DNA of 64,000 nucleotides from Syntrophaceae bacterium UBA6087 (GCA_002448235.1 DIXF01000010.1:178969-242968); one strand, 5' to 3'. Shown: positions 44,975-54,427, counted from the first letter of the stretch. A program made the numbers and translations. The notes: generated by a model from the sequence alone, not told the origin.

Positions 44975-46659
44975 CAGTTGATTACGGATAACGTGGGCTT
45001 TTCCTCGTCCGGATTTCCCGCATCCCGGGATCTCACCTCTTCTTTTATCCTCTGGATATGGCCGCGGCCGAGGCCCTTCACCTCGCAGCCGAGCTCGAAG
45101 AACTTTCTGATCTTCCGGTCGTCGAGGATCCCGAAACAGTCGACGATGGCGGCGGGCGAGCCGATCATGTCCACCACGTCGTCGGGGTCGAGGTCGAGAT
45201 ATTCCTTGTGTCTGACCGCAAGGACCACCGCATCGGATCCCACGAGGGTGCCGGCGAGGTCTTTTTCCACCCTCAAGTCCTTCAGGCCTTCCTGGTTGCG
45301 GAAGAACCGCGCCCAGCTCGCCCCCACGGACGGATACGTCTCCTGGGCCTCGAACTCCCACCAGTGCTCCACATAGGGGTCGTGGACCCTGACGTCCCCT
45401 CCCATCTCGGCGACTTTCCTGATCATGAGCTCGGACCCGCTGTACCGGGTGTCGCCCACGTCTTCGCGGTACGATGCCCCGAGCACGGTCACGACGGAGG
45501 CGGCCACGATCTTGCCCATGTTGCGCAAGGCGTCCCGGACGAGATGCACGGCATGGAGCGCCCTCGTATCGTTGATATTGATCGCCTCGGGCGTGATCCT
45601 GAAGTTGTCGTCCTCGAACCCCATGAGGTGCCGGTACGCCCAGACGCCCAATCCGCCGTCCTTGGGCAGGCAGTACCCGCCGATGCCGGGGCCGGGGAAG
45701 ATCATATTGCTGTGGGTGGGCCTCACCTTGATGGCGTTGATTACCTTGATGAGGTCGACGCCGTTCTTCTCGCAGAAGTTGCTCCACTCGTCGAGGAAAG
45801 CCAGGATCGTGGCGCGGTAGCTGTTTTCGACGATCTTGGCGGTCTCGCTCTCGATGGGCTTGTCCAGGACCGTGAGCGGGAATTTATCGACGTTCAACAC
45901 CTCGGAGAGGAACCGCTCCACCTTCCGCTTGCTCTCCTCGTTTATGCCGCTGCAGACGCGCCAGAAATCGCGTATGGATTTTACATAGTCCCTGCCCGGC
46001 ATGACCCGCTCGTAGCTGTGCGCCAGCAGCGGCTCTTTGCTGATGCTGCGCGACATGAACGCCTTTTTCAAGGTCGGGTATGCGATATATTCGGTGGTTC
46101 CGGGCGGCACGGTCGTCTCGATCAGGACAAGGCAATGGGGCGCGATCTTCTCCCCGATAACCTTCATGGACTCTTCCAGGGCGGCGATCTCCGCGCGGCC
46201 GCTCGTGCAGTTCCCGAGTTCCTGCTTGAGGAAGTCGCACTGAACGTCGACAACGACCACGTCGGCAAGGCTCAAGGCATCGTAGGTATACGTCGCGATG
46301 AGGTTCTTCCTTTCCGTGACGCAGCGGCGGATCAGGATGTCGACCTCAGGGTCTTCGGCCTTGACCGGCGATACCCCGGTATTGAACATGGGGATCTTCC
46401 AGAAGCTCCTGGGGCTGGGCCTCTGCATGCCGATGACGAACTTCTTCGCCTCACCGGTTTTCCTGTCCGTGCTGTCAGCCACGACAGCAGCCATTACGGC
46501 GCCGACAAAGCCGAGGCCCATGACCACGACGATTTCCTTGCCGAGGCCCCGCTGCTCCTCAGCGATCGATTTCAGCCGTTCGAATTCCTTTCCAAAATCC
46601 TCTTCCCTGGGAAGCGGGTACCGGTTCCCGTCAGGGCTCACCGAATATGCCTGGTTCAT
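44974..46659 (-). CDS. UDP-glucose/GDP-mannose-dehydrogenase-family enzyme with N-terminal extension
   Basis: 561 residues, about 100 more than typical. The NAD-binding start VVVMGLGFVGAVMAAVVA comes only at residue 45; the extension before it is charged and helical. TTVPPGTTE, the central dimerisation helix, and the catalytic GIGGYCLPKD (Cys330) identify the family that oxidises the C6 of NDP-hexoses to uronic acids. The C-terminal domain has VLGASYREDVGDTRYSGSE and a final NAD/UDP-site (VVLAVRHKEY). GGAGGGAG precedes the ATG. Probably for cell-surface polysaccharide, but no glycosyltransferase is nearby. Confidence 0.88.
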   Translation of the reverse strand: MNQAYSVSPDGNRYPLPREEDFGKEFERLKSIAEEQRGLGKEIVVVMGLGFVGAVMAAVVADSTDRKTGEAKKFVIGMQRPSPRSFWKIPMFNTGVSPVKAEDPEVDILIRRCVTERKNLIATYTYDALSLADVVVVDVQCDFLKQELGNCTSGRAEIAALEESMKVIGEKIAPHCLVLIETTVPPGTTEYIAYPTLKKAFMSRSISKEPLLAHSYERVMPGRDYVKSIRDFWRVCSGINEESKRKVERFLSEVLNVDKFPLTVLDKPIESETAKIVENSYRATILAFLDEWSNFCEKNGVDLIKVINAIKVRPTHSNMIFPGPGIGGYCLPKDGGLGVWAYRHLMGFEDDNFRITPEAININDTRALHAVHLVRDALRNMGKIVAASVVTVLGASYREDVGDTRYSGSELMIRKVAEMGGDVRVHDPYVEHWWEFEAQETYPSVGASWARFFRNQEGLKDLRVEKDLAGTLVGSDAVVLAVRHKEYLDLDPDDVVDMIGSPAAIVDCFGILDDRKIRKFFELGCEVKGLGRGHIQRIKEEVRSRDAGNPDEEKPTLSVIN

Positions 46660-46874
46660 TCTCCCTCCTCATCGAAATATAGTGGTGCTGCGCGTAGGAC
46701 TGCTTGCGGTTAAACGGACAGACGTGGATACGCAATGCTTAGCCATTCCTACAGTTTGTTATTATTATACGTTAATCGGGATCATACTCAATACTTTTCC
46801 AAAGCCCTGTTCGTGCACTGCGACGCAGGAGGCCCCCAGTCCGCTTTGTGCCCTCTGAGACCGGGACGGACAGG

Positions 46875-47945
46875 TTACCTGCCGGGTGCTGCGGCGCCGG
46901 GGACCCCGGGCGACAGGGGAATGCCGAAAGCCTTCATGCGTTCGGGGTCGAAGAGCACGGTGAGGTCCTGCTGGCGCAGGATGGGCAACGCGCCGGGTTT
47001 CGCCCCGTCCTTCAAGATCTTCGCAGCCTGGAGGCCGCACATCCTGCCCACTGTCCCGAAATCGACCCCGATGTTCAGGACTGCCCCGGAAAACCCATCG
47101 ATGACGAAACTGATCACGGGTATCCCCGATGCGTCGGAAAACGCGATCAGCTCGCGGGCCGCGCCATAATTCCGTATGGCATAGTACGGGTCCGGAGGCA
47201 CGGCGAAGGCATCGACCCCCATCCTCCTGAGCTCTCTCAAAACCGGCACGACCTGCTCTTTGACATCCACCTGCCTTGCGATGATCCTTATGCCCAGGGA
47301 ATGCCCTGCCCTGACGGCCTCGTCCACATGGTCTACGCTGTTCGCGTCATGGCTGTACACGATCCCTATGCGCCTGACGCCGGGGAACGCCTTCCGGATG
47401 ACAAGCAGGGCGTTTCTCATGCTCATGTACGTTACAGCTCCGGTGAATCCCGGCCCTCCCTCGGTCCAGGATATGCTGCCCACGTCGGAAGGAAAGGCAA
47501 GCGCGGTAAATATCAGAGGGACGCCTGCGGCAACGATTGCGTCCTTTGAGAACTTCGTTGCAGGCGCTCCCATGGTCAGCGCCAGGTCCGGCTTTTCAGA
47601 AGCTATGCGCGAGGCCTCTTTCCTGATCCTCAGGTAGGCTGCCACCTCTTTCCGGAAAGTTGCGTCTGCGATATCGAAATCGATAACCGTACGTTTGACG
47701 ACCAGATTCCTGCCGCTGACAAGTCCGTTTTTTTCCAGCTCCATGACAAAGCCGTCATAGAGCTTCTGCAGCACGTCCAGGGAGGTGACCTGGAGCACCT
47801 CTACCCGGTATGGCCTGTCCTGGGCGCGACAAGGGGGGTATCCCCCGGCCATGACGATAACGGCGGCAAGGACAGGTATGACTCTTCTCAGGGCGGGAGA
47901 GCTTCCGCGGGGTCGGCTCCGTTCTCGTGCCGTCCGTGCGTTCAT
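46875..47945 (-). CDS. ABC-type substrate-binding protein (ABC_sub_bind/TrpX-like)
   Basis: 356 residues: an N-terminal signal-like hydrophobic stretch (residues 20-40, RVIPVLAAVIVMAGGYPPC) then the two-lobed PF04392-type fold, with YRVEVLQVTSLDVLQ, PDLALTMGAPATKFS, GVRRIGIVYSHDANS and FAVPPDPYYAIRN. Family members bind small hydrophobic ligands such as tryptophan. Start ATG overlaps the DUF1254 stop (ATGA). It is a paralogue of the protein at 49457-50479 (shared blocks PDLALTMG and AVPPDPYY). No permease or ATPase is next to it. Confidence 0.87.
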   Translation of the reverse strand: MNARTARERSRPRGSSPALRRVIPVLAAVIVMAGGYPPCRAQDRPYRVEVLQVTSLDVLQKLYDGFVMELEKNGLVSGRNLVVKRTVIDFDIADATFRKEVAAYLRIRKEASRIASEKPDLALTMGAPATKFSKDAIVAAGVPLIFTALAFPSDVGSISWTEGGPGFTGAVTYMSMRNALLVIRKAFPGVRRIGIVYSHDANSVDHVDEAVRAGHSLGIRIIARQVDVKEQVVPVLRELRRMGVDAFAVPPDPYYAIRNYGAARELIAFSDASGIPVISFVIDGFSGAVLNIGVDFGTVGRMCGLQAAKILKDGAKPGALPILRQQDLTVLFDPERMKAFGIPLSPGVPGAAAPGR

Positions 47946-49336
47946 TGTGCGGGAGTGGTGTCCCCCCGCACCAGCGGCGGTAGTTTCCAGGCATGGTTGA
48001 TCACCCGATGGTCCGGCCCGTACGCCCTCAGCACGGCAACGAAATTCCCTTGAGGGACGGGGATCCAGTTAAGCTCCTTATCTTTTCCGGGTGAATCTTT
48101 CTGAAAATACAGCGTGAACGACCCGGTGTGATTCTTAACCACCGTGAGGCTGTGGGTTCCGATGGAATACTTGCTCAGAGGGTTGGGAACCAGGGTTCTG
48201 TCCGGCATTCCGTACACGGTGATCGACCAGAAGAACCTGCTCGGCGGTGCGCTCCCTGCGTGGAAGCTCATGGTATAGTTGAACCTGTCGCCGCTGAGTA
48301 TCTCGCCCTTACTGTCCCTGGACACCATGACGTACGCCGCCTGACGTGGTATATTGCCGAACGGGTGCAGGTACGCACCCGTGGCCCGGTCCATATAGGT
48401 GGTGTCCAGGTGCCTGCTTCCCACAAAGAGCTTGTTGAAATACTCTACCTTATAAGCGTTCTCCATGATCTCCCGGGCCGCGTCTTTGACGCCTGCCTGA
48501 ATCGCCTTGCGCAAGCCGGGATTCATCTTCCCGGGCTCCCACGGCTTTCCGGGTGCGATGCCGATTGCGGCCATGCGGGTGAAGAGTTCCTTATCCTTGG
48601 GGTTCGGGTGGGTGAACCGGAGGAGGAAATTCGCGTAGGAGAAGAAAGAGAGATCGGTCACGCAGTCTTCATTCCATGCCGGCCATTGTATCTTAGGCGC
48701 CGGCTCGGGAGGAGGCGTGTGGAGGAATTGACTTAAGGGCCTGAGGAGGTAAGCCCGCTGGATCATCTCCACCGTGGGCAGATCCGGCCCGCTCAGGAGT
48801 TCTGTCCTCGTGAGGGTGCCCAGGAACACCGATTCCCCCTTTATGGCCCTCTTCACTCCCTTCGGAAGATCTCCCTTCCATCCGGGCGGCACGAGCAGAT
48901 AGGACCCGCCGCTGTTCCCGTCCTCAATCGTTCCGGGGTTGTCCAGCACATATCCCCAGAGGTCGTTCCACTGGCTGGTGTAATAGCGACCCTCGTCTAC
49001 GGCGGGCAGGGTCAGCACCCAGGGCTCTGCCCTCAGGTCGACCCATGCCCAGGAATAATGCGTATCCACATTGGGCATCGTGATATCGTTGTCTCCGGGC
49101 ACGGAAAGGCCCCGGTGCGCCCATATGCCGAAGCCCTCGGGCAAATGGCCCGGCCGGTTATCGATCGCCTGCCGGTGCATGATCCGGTAGTTCATGACCA
49201 GAGGATACAGGGCGATATACGCTTCTTTGGCTATTTTTTGTGCTTCCCCGGGCTGAATCCTGTCCGCAAGAGCCGGACTGCCCGCAAAAAGCAGAGCCGC
49301 GAGCATCAGCGTTGCAATGGTTCTTCTCCTGTGCAT
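47942..49336 (-). CDS. DUF1254/DUF1214 protein, exported
   Basis: 464 residues. A signal peptide is likely (LMLAALLFAGSPALA, residues 11-25, Ala-x-Ala). The N-terminal DUF1254 part has KEAYIALYPLVMNYRIMHRQ and NVDTHYSWAWVDLRAEPWVL; the C-terminal DUF1214 part has SRFFWSITVYGMPDRTLVPNP. Crystal structures of the family show a beta-sandwich; the function is not known. It lies between two ABC_sub_bind genes, the downstream one overlapping by four bases, so it probably works with them. GGAGGG precedes the ATG. Confidence 0.88.
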   Translation of the reverse strand: MHRRRTIATLMLAALLFAGSPALADRIQPGEAQKIAKEAYIALYPLVMNYRIMHRQAIDNRPGHLPEGFGIWAHRGLSVPGDNDITMPNVDTHYSWAWVDLRAEPWVLTLPAVDEGRYYTSQWNDLWGYVLDNPGTIEDGNSGGSYLLVPPGWKGDLPKGVKRAIKGESVFLGTLTRTELLSGPDLPTVEMIQRAYLLRPLSQFLHTPPPEPAPKIQWPAWNEDCVTDLSFFSYANFLLRFTHPNPKDKELFTRMAAIGIAPGKPWEPGKMNPGLRKAIQAGVKDAAREIMENAYKVEYFNKLFVGSRHLDTTYMDRATGAYLHPFGNIPRQAAYVMVSRDSKGEILSGDRFNYTMSFHAGSAPPSRFFWSITVYGMPDRTLVPNPLSKYSIGTHSLTVVKNHTGSFTLYFQKDSPGKDKELNWIPVPQGNFVAVLRAYGPDHRVINHAWKLPPLVRGDTTPAQ

Positions 49337-49456
49337 TCCGAACCCTCCTTAGTAATCTGATGCACACCTCCCCCGGGCTTCTCAATGGCAGGCGTATGAT
49401 CCCTGCATGAAAAGCGTGTCTGCCAGGCTTGCATGAGCACCGGCGGTATAGGGAGG

Positions 49457-50479
49457 CTATTGCTCGATGGATCGGGCTGTACGGAGGAATTCCGGGGTAA
49501 ACTTCAACCCGTAGGCCCTGGCGAGCTTGGTGTCGACCAGCACGGTGAGGTTCTGCTGCCGCAAGATCGGGAGGCTCTCCGGCTTCACCCCGTTTTTCAG
49601 GATCTTCACGGCCTGAGTCCCCGAGAGCGAGCCTACGTACGAGAAATCCGTACCAACGTACAGGACCGCACCCGGGAACCTGACGACGACCAGGCTGATA
49701 ACCGGGACGCGGGCGCTTTTGGTAAAGCTTCCCAGATCGTCTGCTGCATCATAGTTGTTTATGATGTAATAAGGGTCGGGAGGTACGGCAAAGGCTTCGG
49801 CCCCCTTTTCACTGAGGTCTTTGAGATACGGGGCGATCGGGTCTTCCATATCCGCCTCTCTGGTGAGGAAAGTAAAGCCGTGGGTACTGCCCTCGTCGCG
49901 CGCCTCCTCCAGATGGGCCGCAATGCCGTTGCCTCCGCTGTGAACGATGCCCACCCTTCTCATCTTCGGAAACGCAAGCCGTACGATCCTCACCGCCTCG
50001 TCCAGCTCCATGAACGACGTGGAGCCGGTAAACCCCGGCCCCGCCTCTGTCATGGACCGGGAGCCCGCTTCCACCGGAAAGGCGACCGCGGTGAAGACCA
50101 CCGGAATACCCGCATCGATGATCTTATCCTTGGCAAACCGGGTGACAGGCGTGCCCATGGTGAGGGCGAGATCGGGCTTTTCTCCGGCAATCCGGGATGC
50201 CTCGCTCCTGATCCTCACCAGCGCTTTCATTTTTTTCCAGAGTGTAGGGTTTCGGATATCGAAATCGATGATGGTGCGCTTGACCGAGAGGTTCTTCCCC
50301 AGGACCAGACCGTTTTTCTCCAACTCTTTGAGGAACCCGTCGTACGCCATCTGGAACGATATCAGGTCGGTAATCTGGAGAACCTCTATCCTGTACGTCC
50401 TTTCCTGGGAAAAGCAGGGGCCTGGAAGGGTGATGACAAGGAACAGAATAGAGGTAAAAAGGACGGCGGTTCTCTTCAT
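49457..50479 (-). CDS. Second ABC_sub_bind periplasmic protein
   Basis: 340 residues, a paralogue of the 46875 protein. Signal peptide AVLFTSILFLVITLPGPCFS (residues 4-23), then YRIEVLQITDLISFQ, PDLALTMGTPVTRFA, MRRVGIVHSGGNG and FAVPPDPYYIINN. Ligand unknown. It is the first gene of the three-gene minus-strand run substrate-binding - DUF1254 - substrate-binding. The start has no good Shine-Dalgarno. Confidence 0.87.
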   Translation of the reverse strand: MKRTAVLFTSILFLVITLPGPCFSQERTYRIEVLQITDLISFQMAYDGFLKELEKNGLVLGKNLSVKRTIIDFDIRNPTLWKKMKALVRIRSEASRIAGEKPDLALTMGTPVTRFAKDKIIDAGIPVVFTAVAFPVEAGSRSMTEAGPGFTGSTSFMELDEAVRIVRLAFPKMRRVGIVHSGGNGIAAHLEEARDEGSTHGFTFLTREADMEDPIAPYLKDLSEKGAEAFAVPPDPYYIINNYDAADDLGSFTKSARVPVISLVVVRFPGAVLYVGTDFSYVGSLSGTQAVKILKNGVKPESLPILRQQNLTVLVDTKLARAYGLKFTPEFLRTARSIEQ

Positions 50480-50647
50480 ATGCGATGGATTCCCACAGCC
50501 TCGTATCCGGATAAAACCCGGCGAAGGATCTCGGGGCAGTGTGCCCGGAGCAGCCTCAGCAGCGGTCAGAAGCTTATAATAATGGAAACGGCACAGTTTT
50601 AAAATGCCGCTCCCCGGGATCCTTCGCCGGCCTGCATATCACGCCTT

Positions 50648-50689
50648 AAAAAAAACGGCAGCCGGCGGGATAGTATCCTGCCGGCTGCC
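50648..50689 (-). terminator. Strong rho-independent terminator (minus strand)
   Basis: 15-bp stem (50657-50671 with 50675-50689, one mismatch), loop of three bases, followed on the minus strand by eight T residues. It ends the transcript of the lipoprotein gene at 50725-51174 and separates it from the ABC_sub_bind run. Confidence 0.92.
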
Positions 50690-50724
50690 CGGTTGAACGC
50701 TGAAAAAGAAGGTCCTCGATGCGT

Positions 50725-51174
50725 TCACTCCGCCATGCGCACGTTTTGTCCGCCGAACTTGGCGGCAAGGACCCTGTAGAGGACATTTACGCTATCTTTG
50801 AGCTCCGCTGAGGGAAACAGCCCCTTCTGAAGAAAGCTTACGATCAGTTTTCCTTCCCCTGACGAAAAGAGGATCGTGGGCTTGCCCGGCTTCTCCGCAA
50901 GCCAGATGAGCGAGGAACAATCATCGGGAAGCTCCTCGTCCGCCCAGTCCTTTGAGCCCTCCGCAAAGGCGATCTCATATCCCTTCTGAAGGACGAACGC
51001 CCGGATATATTCATCCACCTCATCGTTCGAGAAATTCAAGATGACCATGCCGCCGGGAGTCGTGTGCGACGCATCGAGAATAATCCATGATCTCCGGGTC
51101 ATGCTGCAGCCGGCTGTGCAGATGAGGACGAGAATGAAGAACGACCATACCCAACGGGAAGCCTGCGGACTCAT
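50725..51174 (-). CDS. Small lipoprotein, unknown function
   Basis: 149 residues. Hydrophobic N-terminus SFFILVLICTAGC with lipobox Cys23. The mature part has beta-rich segments (WIILDASHTTPGGMVILNFS, SSLIWLAEKPGKPTILF) and no recognised domain. It has a dedicated strong terminator. Start at 51174; a clear Shine-Dalgarno is not visible. Confidence 0.7.
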   Translation of the reverse strand: MSPQASRWVWSFFILVLICTAGCSMTRRSWIILDASHTTPGGMVILNFSNDEVDEYIRAFVLQKGYEIAFAEGSKDWADEELPDDCSSLIWLAEKPGKPTILFSSGEGKLIVSFLQKGLFPSAELKDSVNVLYRVLAAKFGGQNVRMAE

Positions 51175-51329
51175 CGTATCGCGCCCTTCATGGATATCGC
51201 CCTTAAAAAAGACCTTTCAAGGATATTTTTCCGTCCTGTGCGTCCGGTCCTATGTAGCACAGCCGGCAATAAATTCAAGCCGTTGATCGCCCGGACAGGA
51301 GAGGTCGAATGCGTTGATACTTCCACCGG

Positions 51330-51926
51330 TCAAGAAACCAGCTTTTTTCCCAGGCTGCGCGCCTTTTTCCTGGTCCGGCGGGACAGCTCCTGTTCGGGCC
51401 GCCGGGCGGCGATGCCTATGAAAAGCACGCCGGTCGTCTTTGCCCCGAGGATACCTGCGGCGGTCTTCAGCAAGCCCACCATCTTAGACATCAGGCGGGC
51501 GATCAGGGAAGGGGCAGCCGAGGAGACGACCACGACGGCACGCTTGCTCTTCCGGGGGTTCCTTATCTTGGGACCGTGCATGCCCCACGGCCAGTAAGCA
51601 TAGCACACGAGGCGCTCGATGAACCGTTTCATGATCGCGGTAACGGTGCCGAAATTCATGGGCGAAGCGAGCACAATGGCATCCGAGAGCTCGATTTTAT
51701 CGAGGATGCTGCCCATCTCGTCATCGATGCAGCATTCTCCGCGCCGCAGCCCTTCCTGCCGGGTGCACTTGCGGCAATTCATGCAGAACTCGATATGCGC
51801 ATCGACGAGATATATCTTGCGGGTCTCGGCCCCCTCTTCCCGCGCAGATGCCAGAATTTCGTCCACTGCGGTATCGGTGACTCCGCCCTTGCGGTAGCTC
51901 CCGACGATCGCGGTCACGCTTTTCAT
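51330..51926 (-). CDS. Iron-sulfur flavoprotein, flavodoxin-like
   Basis: 198 residues. NADPH-dependent FMN-reductase fold: VTAIVGSYRKGGVTDTAVDE at the start and DAIVLASPMNFGTVTAIMKRFIER in the centre. Between them lies a Cys cluster FCMNCRKCTRQ then GECCIDDEM, the compact [4Fe-4S] motif of the archaeal-type iron-sulfur flavoproteins. It probably shuttles electrons from ferredoxin to oxidised substrates in anaerobes. Downstream partner unknown. Confidence 0.9.
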   Translation of the reverse strand: MKSVTAIVGSYRKGGVTDTAVDEILASAREEGAETRKIYLVDAHIEFCMNCRKCTRQEGLRRGECCIDDEMGSILDKIELSDAIVLASPMNFGTVTAIMKRFIERLVCYAYWPWGMHGPKIRNPRKSKRAVVVVSSAAPSLIARLMSKMVGLLKTAAGILGAKTTGVLFIGIAARRPEQELSRRTRKKARSLGKKLVS

Positions 51927-52148
51927 ACATTCTCCATACTTTTTCTGTTACATTCCGCACGGTCAGTGCCAGCGCCGGAACATACTCTCACCCTTCGCGA
52001 TACATGACGGTCCCTTCAGCGGATCAAAAGCCTGACCCCTTCTTTGCTCAATTCTCGTATGCATAAAGAGCATGATAAGATTTTGCATGAATTTCTCCCT
52101 GAATATCCAGCAGGGTCACAGGTTTGCCCGGTACGCTGAACGGGCCTC

Positions 52149-52613
52149 TCAGGTGAAAACCAGATCGTCAACGGAACACCATCTGACATCGTTAATTCCA
52201 AGAACTACCTGATACTCACTCACCGCAATGGAGACTATCGCGCAGTCAGGCGATCGAAGAAAGGACTCCAAATCAGGATGCCTCGCCAGATGTGCGCTGA
52301 AAGCCGACTCCCGATCTTCGGCGCCTATTTCTTCAGCATAGCCAAGCACGGTCAGCACGAGATCTTCCTGCAAACCTGAACTGCCCGATGCCCGGCCGTC
52401 GATGAGAACGGCCACCTTGCCGTTATCCGCCATATTGCGGAACTTGCGCGTGTTTCGATATGTCGCAAAGATAAGTTGCCGGAAACCTTCGACAGGAGTG
52501 ACAGCTATCAAACTGGCATGTGGCTGCCCATTGCCCTCGGTCGCCAGAACAGCGAACCTTGCGTCCTGAAGGGCGCCCTCGATAAATCCCCTTGTAGTTG
52601 TCTGGTGGCTCAT
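52149..52613 (-). CDS. Pyridoxamine-5'-phosphate-oxidase-fold FMN protein
   Basis: 154 residues from the ATG at 52613 (GGAG six bases upstream). The split-barrel pattern is visible: FAVLATEGNGQPHASLIAVT, LIFATYRNTRKFRNMADNGKVAVLID. Such proteins bind FMN, haem or F420 and reduce diverse substrates; residues here do not tell which. No partner gene nearby. Confidence 0.85.
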   Translation of the reverse strand: MSHQTTTRGFIEGALQDARFAVLATEGNGQPHASLIAVTPVEGFRQLIFATYRNTRKFRNMADNGKVAVLIDGRASGSSGLQEDLVLTVLGYAEEIGAEDRESAFSAHLARHPDLESFLRSPDCAIVSIAVSEYQVVLGINDVRWCSVDDLVFT

Positions 52614-52658
52614 ATCAGTCTCCAATTGAATTGCAGCTAAAGTATAACAAAAAGTCGG

Positions 52659-53105
52659 TCACACGGCGACCTTCACCACGACCTTGTGGATCTGCCCCGG
52701 CGAGATCAGCGGCATGTGAGCATCTTCCGGGAAAAAGATTGCGAACGCACCGCTTTTGGTTGAGAGCCAGGCATCCGGTTTGTCTGCGAAGAACTGCATA
52801 TCTTTTTGCCGGTCGTATTCTCCGGATGGCCGTTTACACAGCGACCCGGGCTTCCATCCCATGTCGTCGGTCCCTGCCAGGACCAGTTGAATATCGATGT
52901 ATCTTTGATGCGCTTCGAGTTGTGCATCCTCTTTTTTGCGGCCCGGGTCCTTGGACACCATCGCATAGATACGCTCACCGTCCAGCTCGTATCTTCCGAC
53001 CGGAAGTCCTTTGAGATCGGGGCGCAGGAGAAATTCGAACGCCTGTGCAAACCCCTTGTTCAAAGCAGCATAACGGTATGCGTTCTCAAGCACATCAAGA
53101 ATCAT
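52659..53105 (-). CDS. YhcH/YjgK/YiaL-family protein
   Basis: 148 residues, the normal length. Family marks: FLLRPDLKGLPVGRYELDG, EAHQRYIDIQLVLAGTD, FAIFFPEDAHMPLI. The His and Glu residues in EAHxxYIDI and ...FPxDAHxP bind a metal in relatives. The family is linked to sialic-acid or hexose catabolism in some bacteria; no such genes are nearby. It follows the PNPOx-like gene on the same strand with a 45-base gap. Confidence 0.9.
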   Translation of the reverse strand: MILDVLENAYRYAALNKGFAQAFEFLLRPDLKGLPVGRYELDGERIYAMVSKDPGRKKEDAQLEAHQRYIDIQLVLAGTDDMGWKPGSLCKRPSGEYDRQKDMQFFADKPDAWLSTKSGAFAIFFPEDAHMPLISPGQIHKVVVKVAV

Positions 53106-53129
53106 TTCTCCGCCTCCCGGCCCCAGGGC

Positions 53130-53606
53130 TCATTTATGCTCCAAGAATGGTTCCGACTCGGTGGCTTTGAACTCGACGAGCCAATCCTGGAAAGCGAGCT
53201 CATACCCGTCCTGGGTTCTTTTATAAACCAGAATCGTCGGCCGGGTGACACGCTTGCCGGGCAGCGGTCCGTTCAGCAGCTTGAGGCTTTCCGGATATTG
53301 CTTGTGGCCGGCATGGTATTCTTCGAGCTGCGCCCTCACGGCCTCACCCTTGTGGACGCATTCGTTGAAGGCGCGGTTGAATGAGTATGCCCCGGTAAAG
53401 TATGCCGCCGTGATAATTGCAAAAGAGCCGACCCAGACTATGCCCTTCTTCAATAACGATCCCGGAACAGCTGCCGCGACGATGAAACAGCCCAGCAACG
53501 CGATGGATATCGGCATGAGATCTATGAGGAACGCCCCTCCTTCACCCATCCCGAAGGCTATTGCGGCGAATAGCATGGTTAACGCGAGCGAAATGTTTCT
53601 TCTCAT
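53130..53606 (-). CDS. Small inner-membrane protein, unknown function
   Basis: 158 residues from the ATG at 53606, which has GGAGAA upstream. Three hydrophobic helices in the first 90 residues (SLALTMLFAAIAFGMG, ISIALLGCFIVAAAVPG, GSFAIITAAYFTGAYSF), then a soluble tail with LEEYHAGHKQYPESLKLL. The latter resembles the ligand-binding turn after pilin-like N-termini ('YPxSL'), but there is no pilin cleavage motif. Function not recognised. Confidence 0.65.
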   Translation of the reverse strand: MRRNISLALTMLFAAIAFGMGEGGAFLIDLMPISIALLGCFIVAAAVPGSLLKKGIVWVGSFAIITAAYFTGAYSFNRAFNECVHKGEAVRAQLEEYHAGHKQYPESLKLLNGPLPGKRVTRPTILVYKRTQDGYELAFQDWLVEFKATESEPFLEHK

Positions 53607-53755
53607 ATATTCTCCATTCTGCCGGTTACCGGCACAAAAGTCATGGGTAATCCTGCCGGGTACGCCTGAGCGCAATAAATCTTTCGGCTTACCGGTCAGC
53701 TTAAGGGGTCCGAAGCCTCTAAACGCAGACATTGCTTCATTCCGGCTGCATGGTC

Positions 53756-54382
53756 TTACGGTTTGGGGATGCGGATCCGGCTGATCATCAGCGAACCCGA
53801 AAGTGCAAACATGAGAACGAGCGGATGGAATTTATAGCCCATCAGCGTGATCTCGCCGAGCCACAATTCCTGGTGGATAGCGCCGGACCATGCCGCCAGC
53901 GTGAGGACAAAGACGAGGAGGATCGAAGTCGGTATCGGTGTTCCTTCGAAGTATTTCACCTTGTCGGACCCCTGGGACAATGCCTCTGCAGTGACGTTGA
54001 ACCGGGCGAGGCGCGACACCCCGCACGCGACGAAGAAAGCCAGAATGATGCGGTCGTACAGGCCGTTCATGCCGCAGGCATACCCTATGATTGCGGGGGC
54101 CACGCCAAAGGAGATGACGTCTGCGAGCGAGTCGAGCTCCTGGCCCAGTACCGAAGTCTTCTGCCGCCACCTGGCGATGCGTCCGTCGAGGACGTCGAAT
54201 ATCAGTGCAGCCAGGACGAGGCCGAACGCATAGTAGACGTGGCTGACATCACGCAGCTCGATGTATGTCATGATGGAGAAGATCGCACCTGTGCCGCAGA
54301 CAGCGTTTGCGAGAGTGAACCAGTCTGCCAGGTGAAACTCCCGGATCATCGAGAAATGCTTTTTCGAGCCGACTGTCGTCAT
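53756..54382 (-). CDS. pssA: CDP-diacylglycerol-serine O-phosphatidyltransferase
   Basis: 208 residues from the ATG at 54382 (GGGAGG eight bases upstream). The CDP-alcohol phosphatidyltransferase motif is complete: DVLDGRIARW followed by GQELDSLAD (D-x2-D-G-x2-A-R-x8-G-x3-D-x3-D). Six or so hydrophobic helices. The type II PssA enzyme makes phosphatidylserine from CDP-diacylglycerol and serine, the precursor of phosphatidylethanolamine. No psd gene is adjacent. Confidence 0.94.
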   Translation of the reverse strand: MTTVGSKKHFSMIREFHLADWFTLANAVCGTGAIFSIMTYIELRDVSHVYYAFGLVLAALIFDVLDGRIARWRQKTSVLGQELDSLADVISFGVAPAIIGYACGMNGLYDRIILAFFVACGVSRLARFNVTAEALSQGSDKVKYFEGTPIPTSILLVFVLTLAAWSGAIHQELWLGEITLMGYKFHPLVLMFALSGSLMISRIRIPKP

Positions 54383-54427
54383 TGTATGCACCTCCCCCTG
54401 TATTTCACTGATTCTACAAGCCTGTTG

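Noticed and set aside
44975..45787. Long 5' extension of the frame of the 179-residue unknown gene
   Set aside because: This part is out of frame with and fully overlapped by the dehydrogenase; the extension is Arg/Gly/Pro-rich low-complexity text typical of shadows.
45058..46713. Plus-strand open frame of 551 codons opposite the nucleotide-sugar dehydrogenase
   Set aside because: The minus strand encodes a complete, recognisable enzyme with catalytic Cys; the plus frame has no domain and is an antisense shadow.
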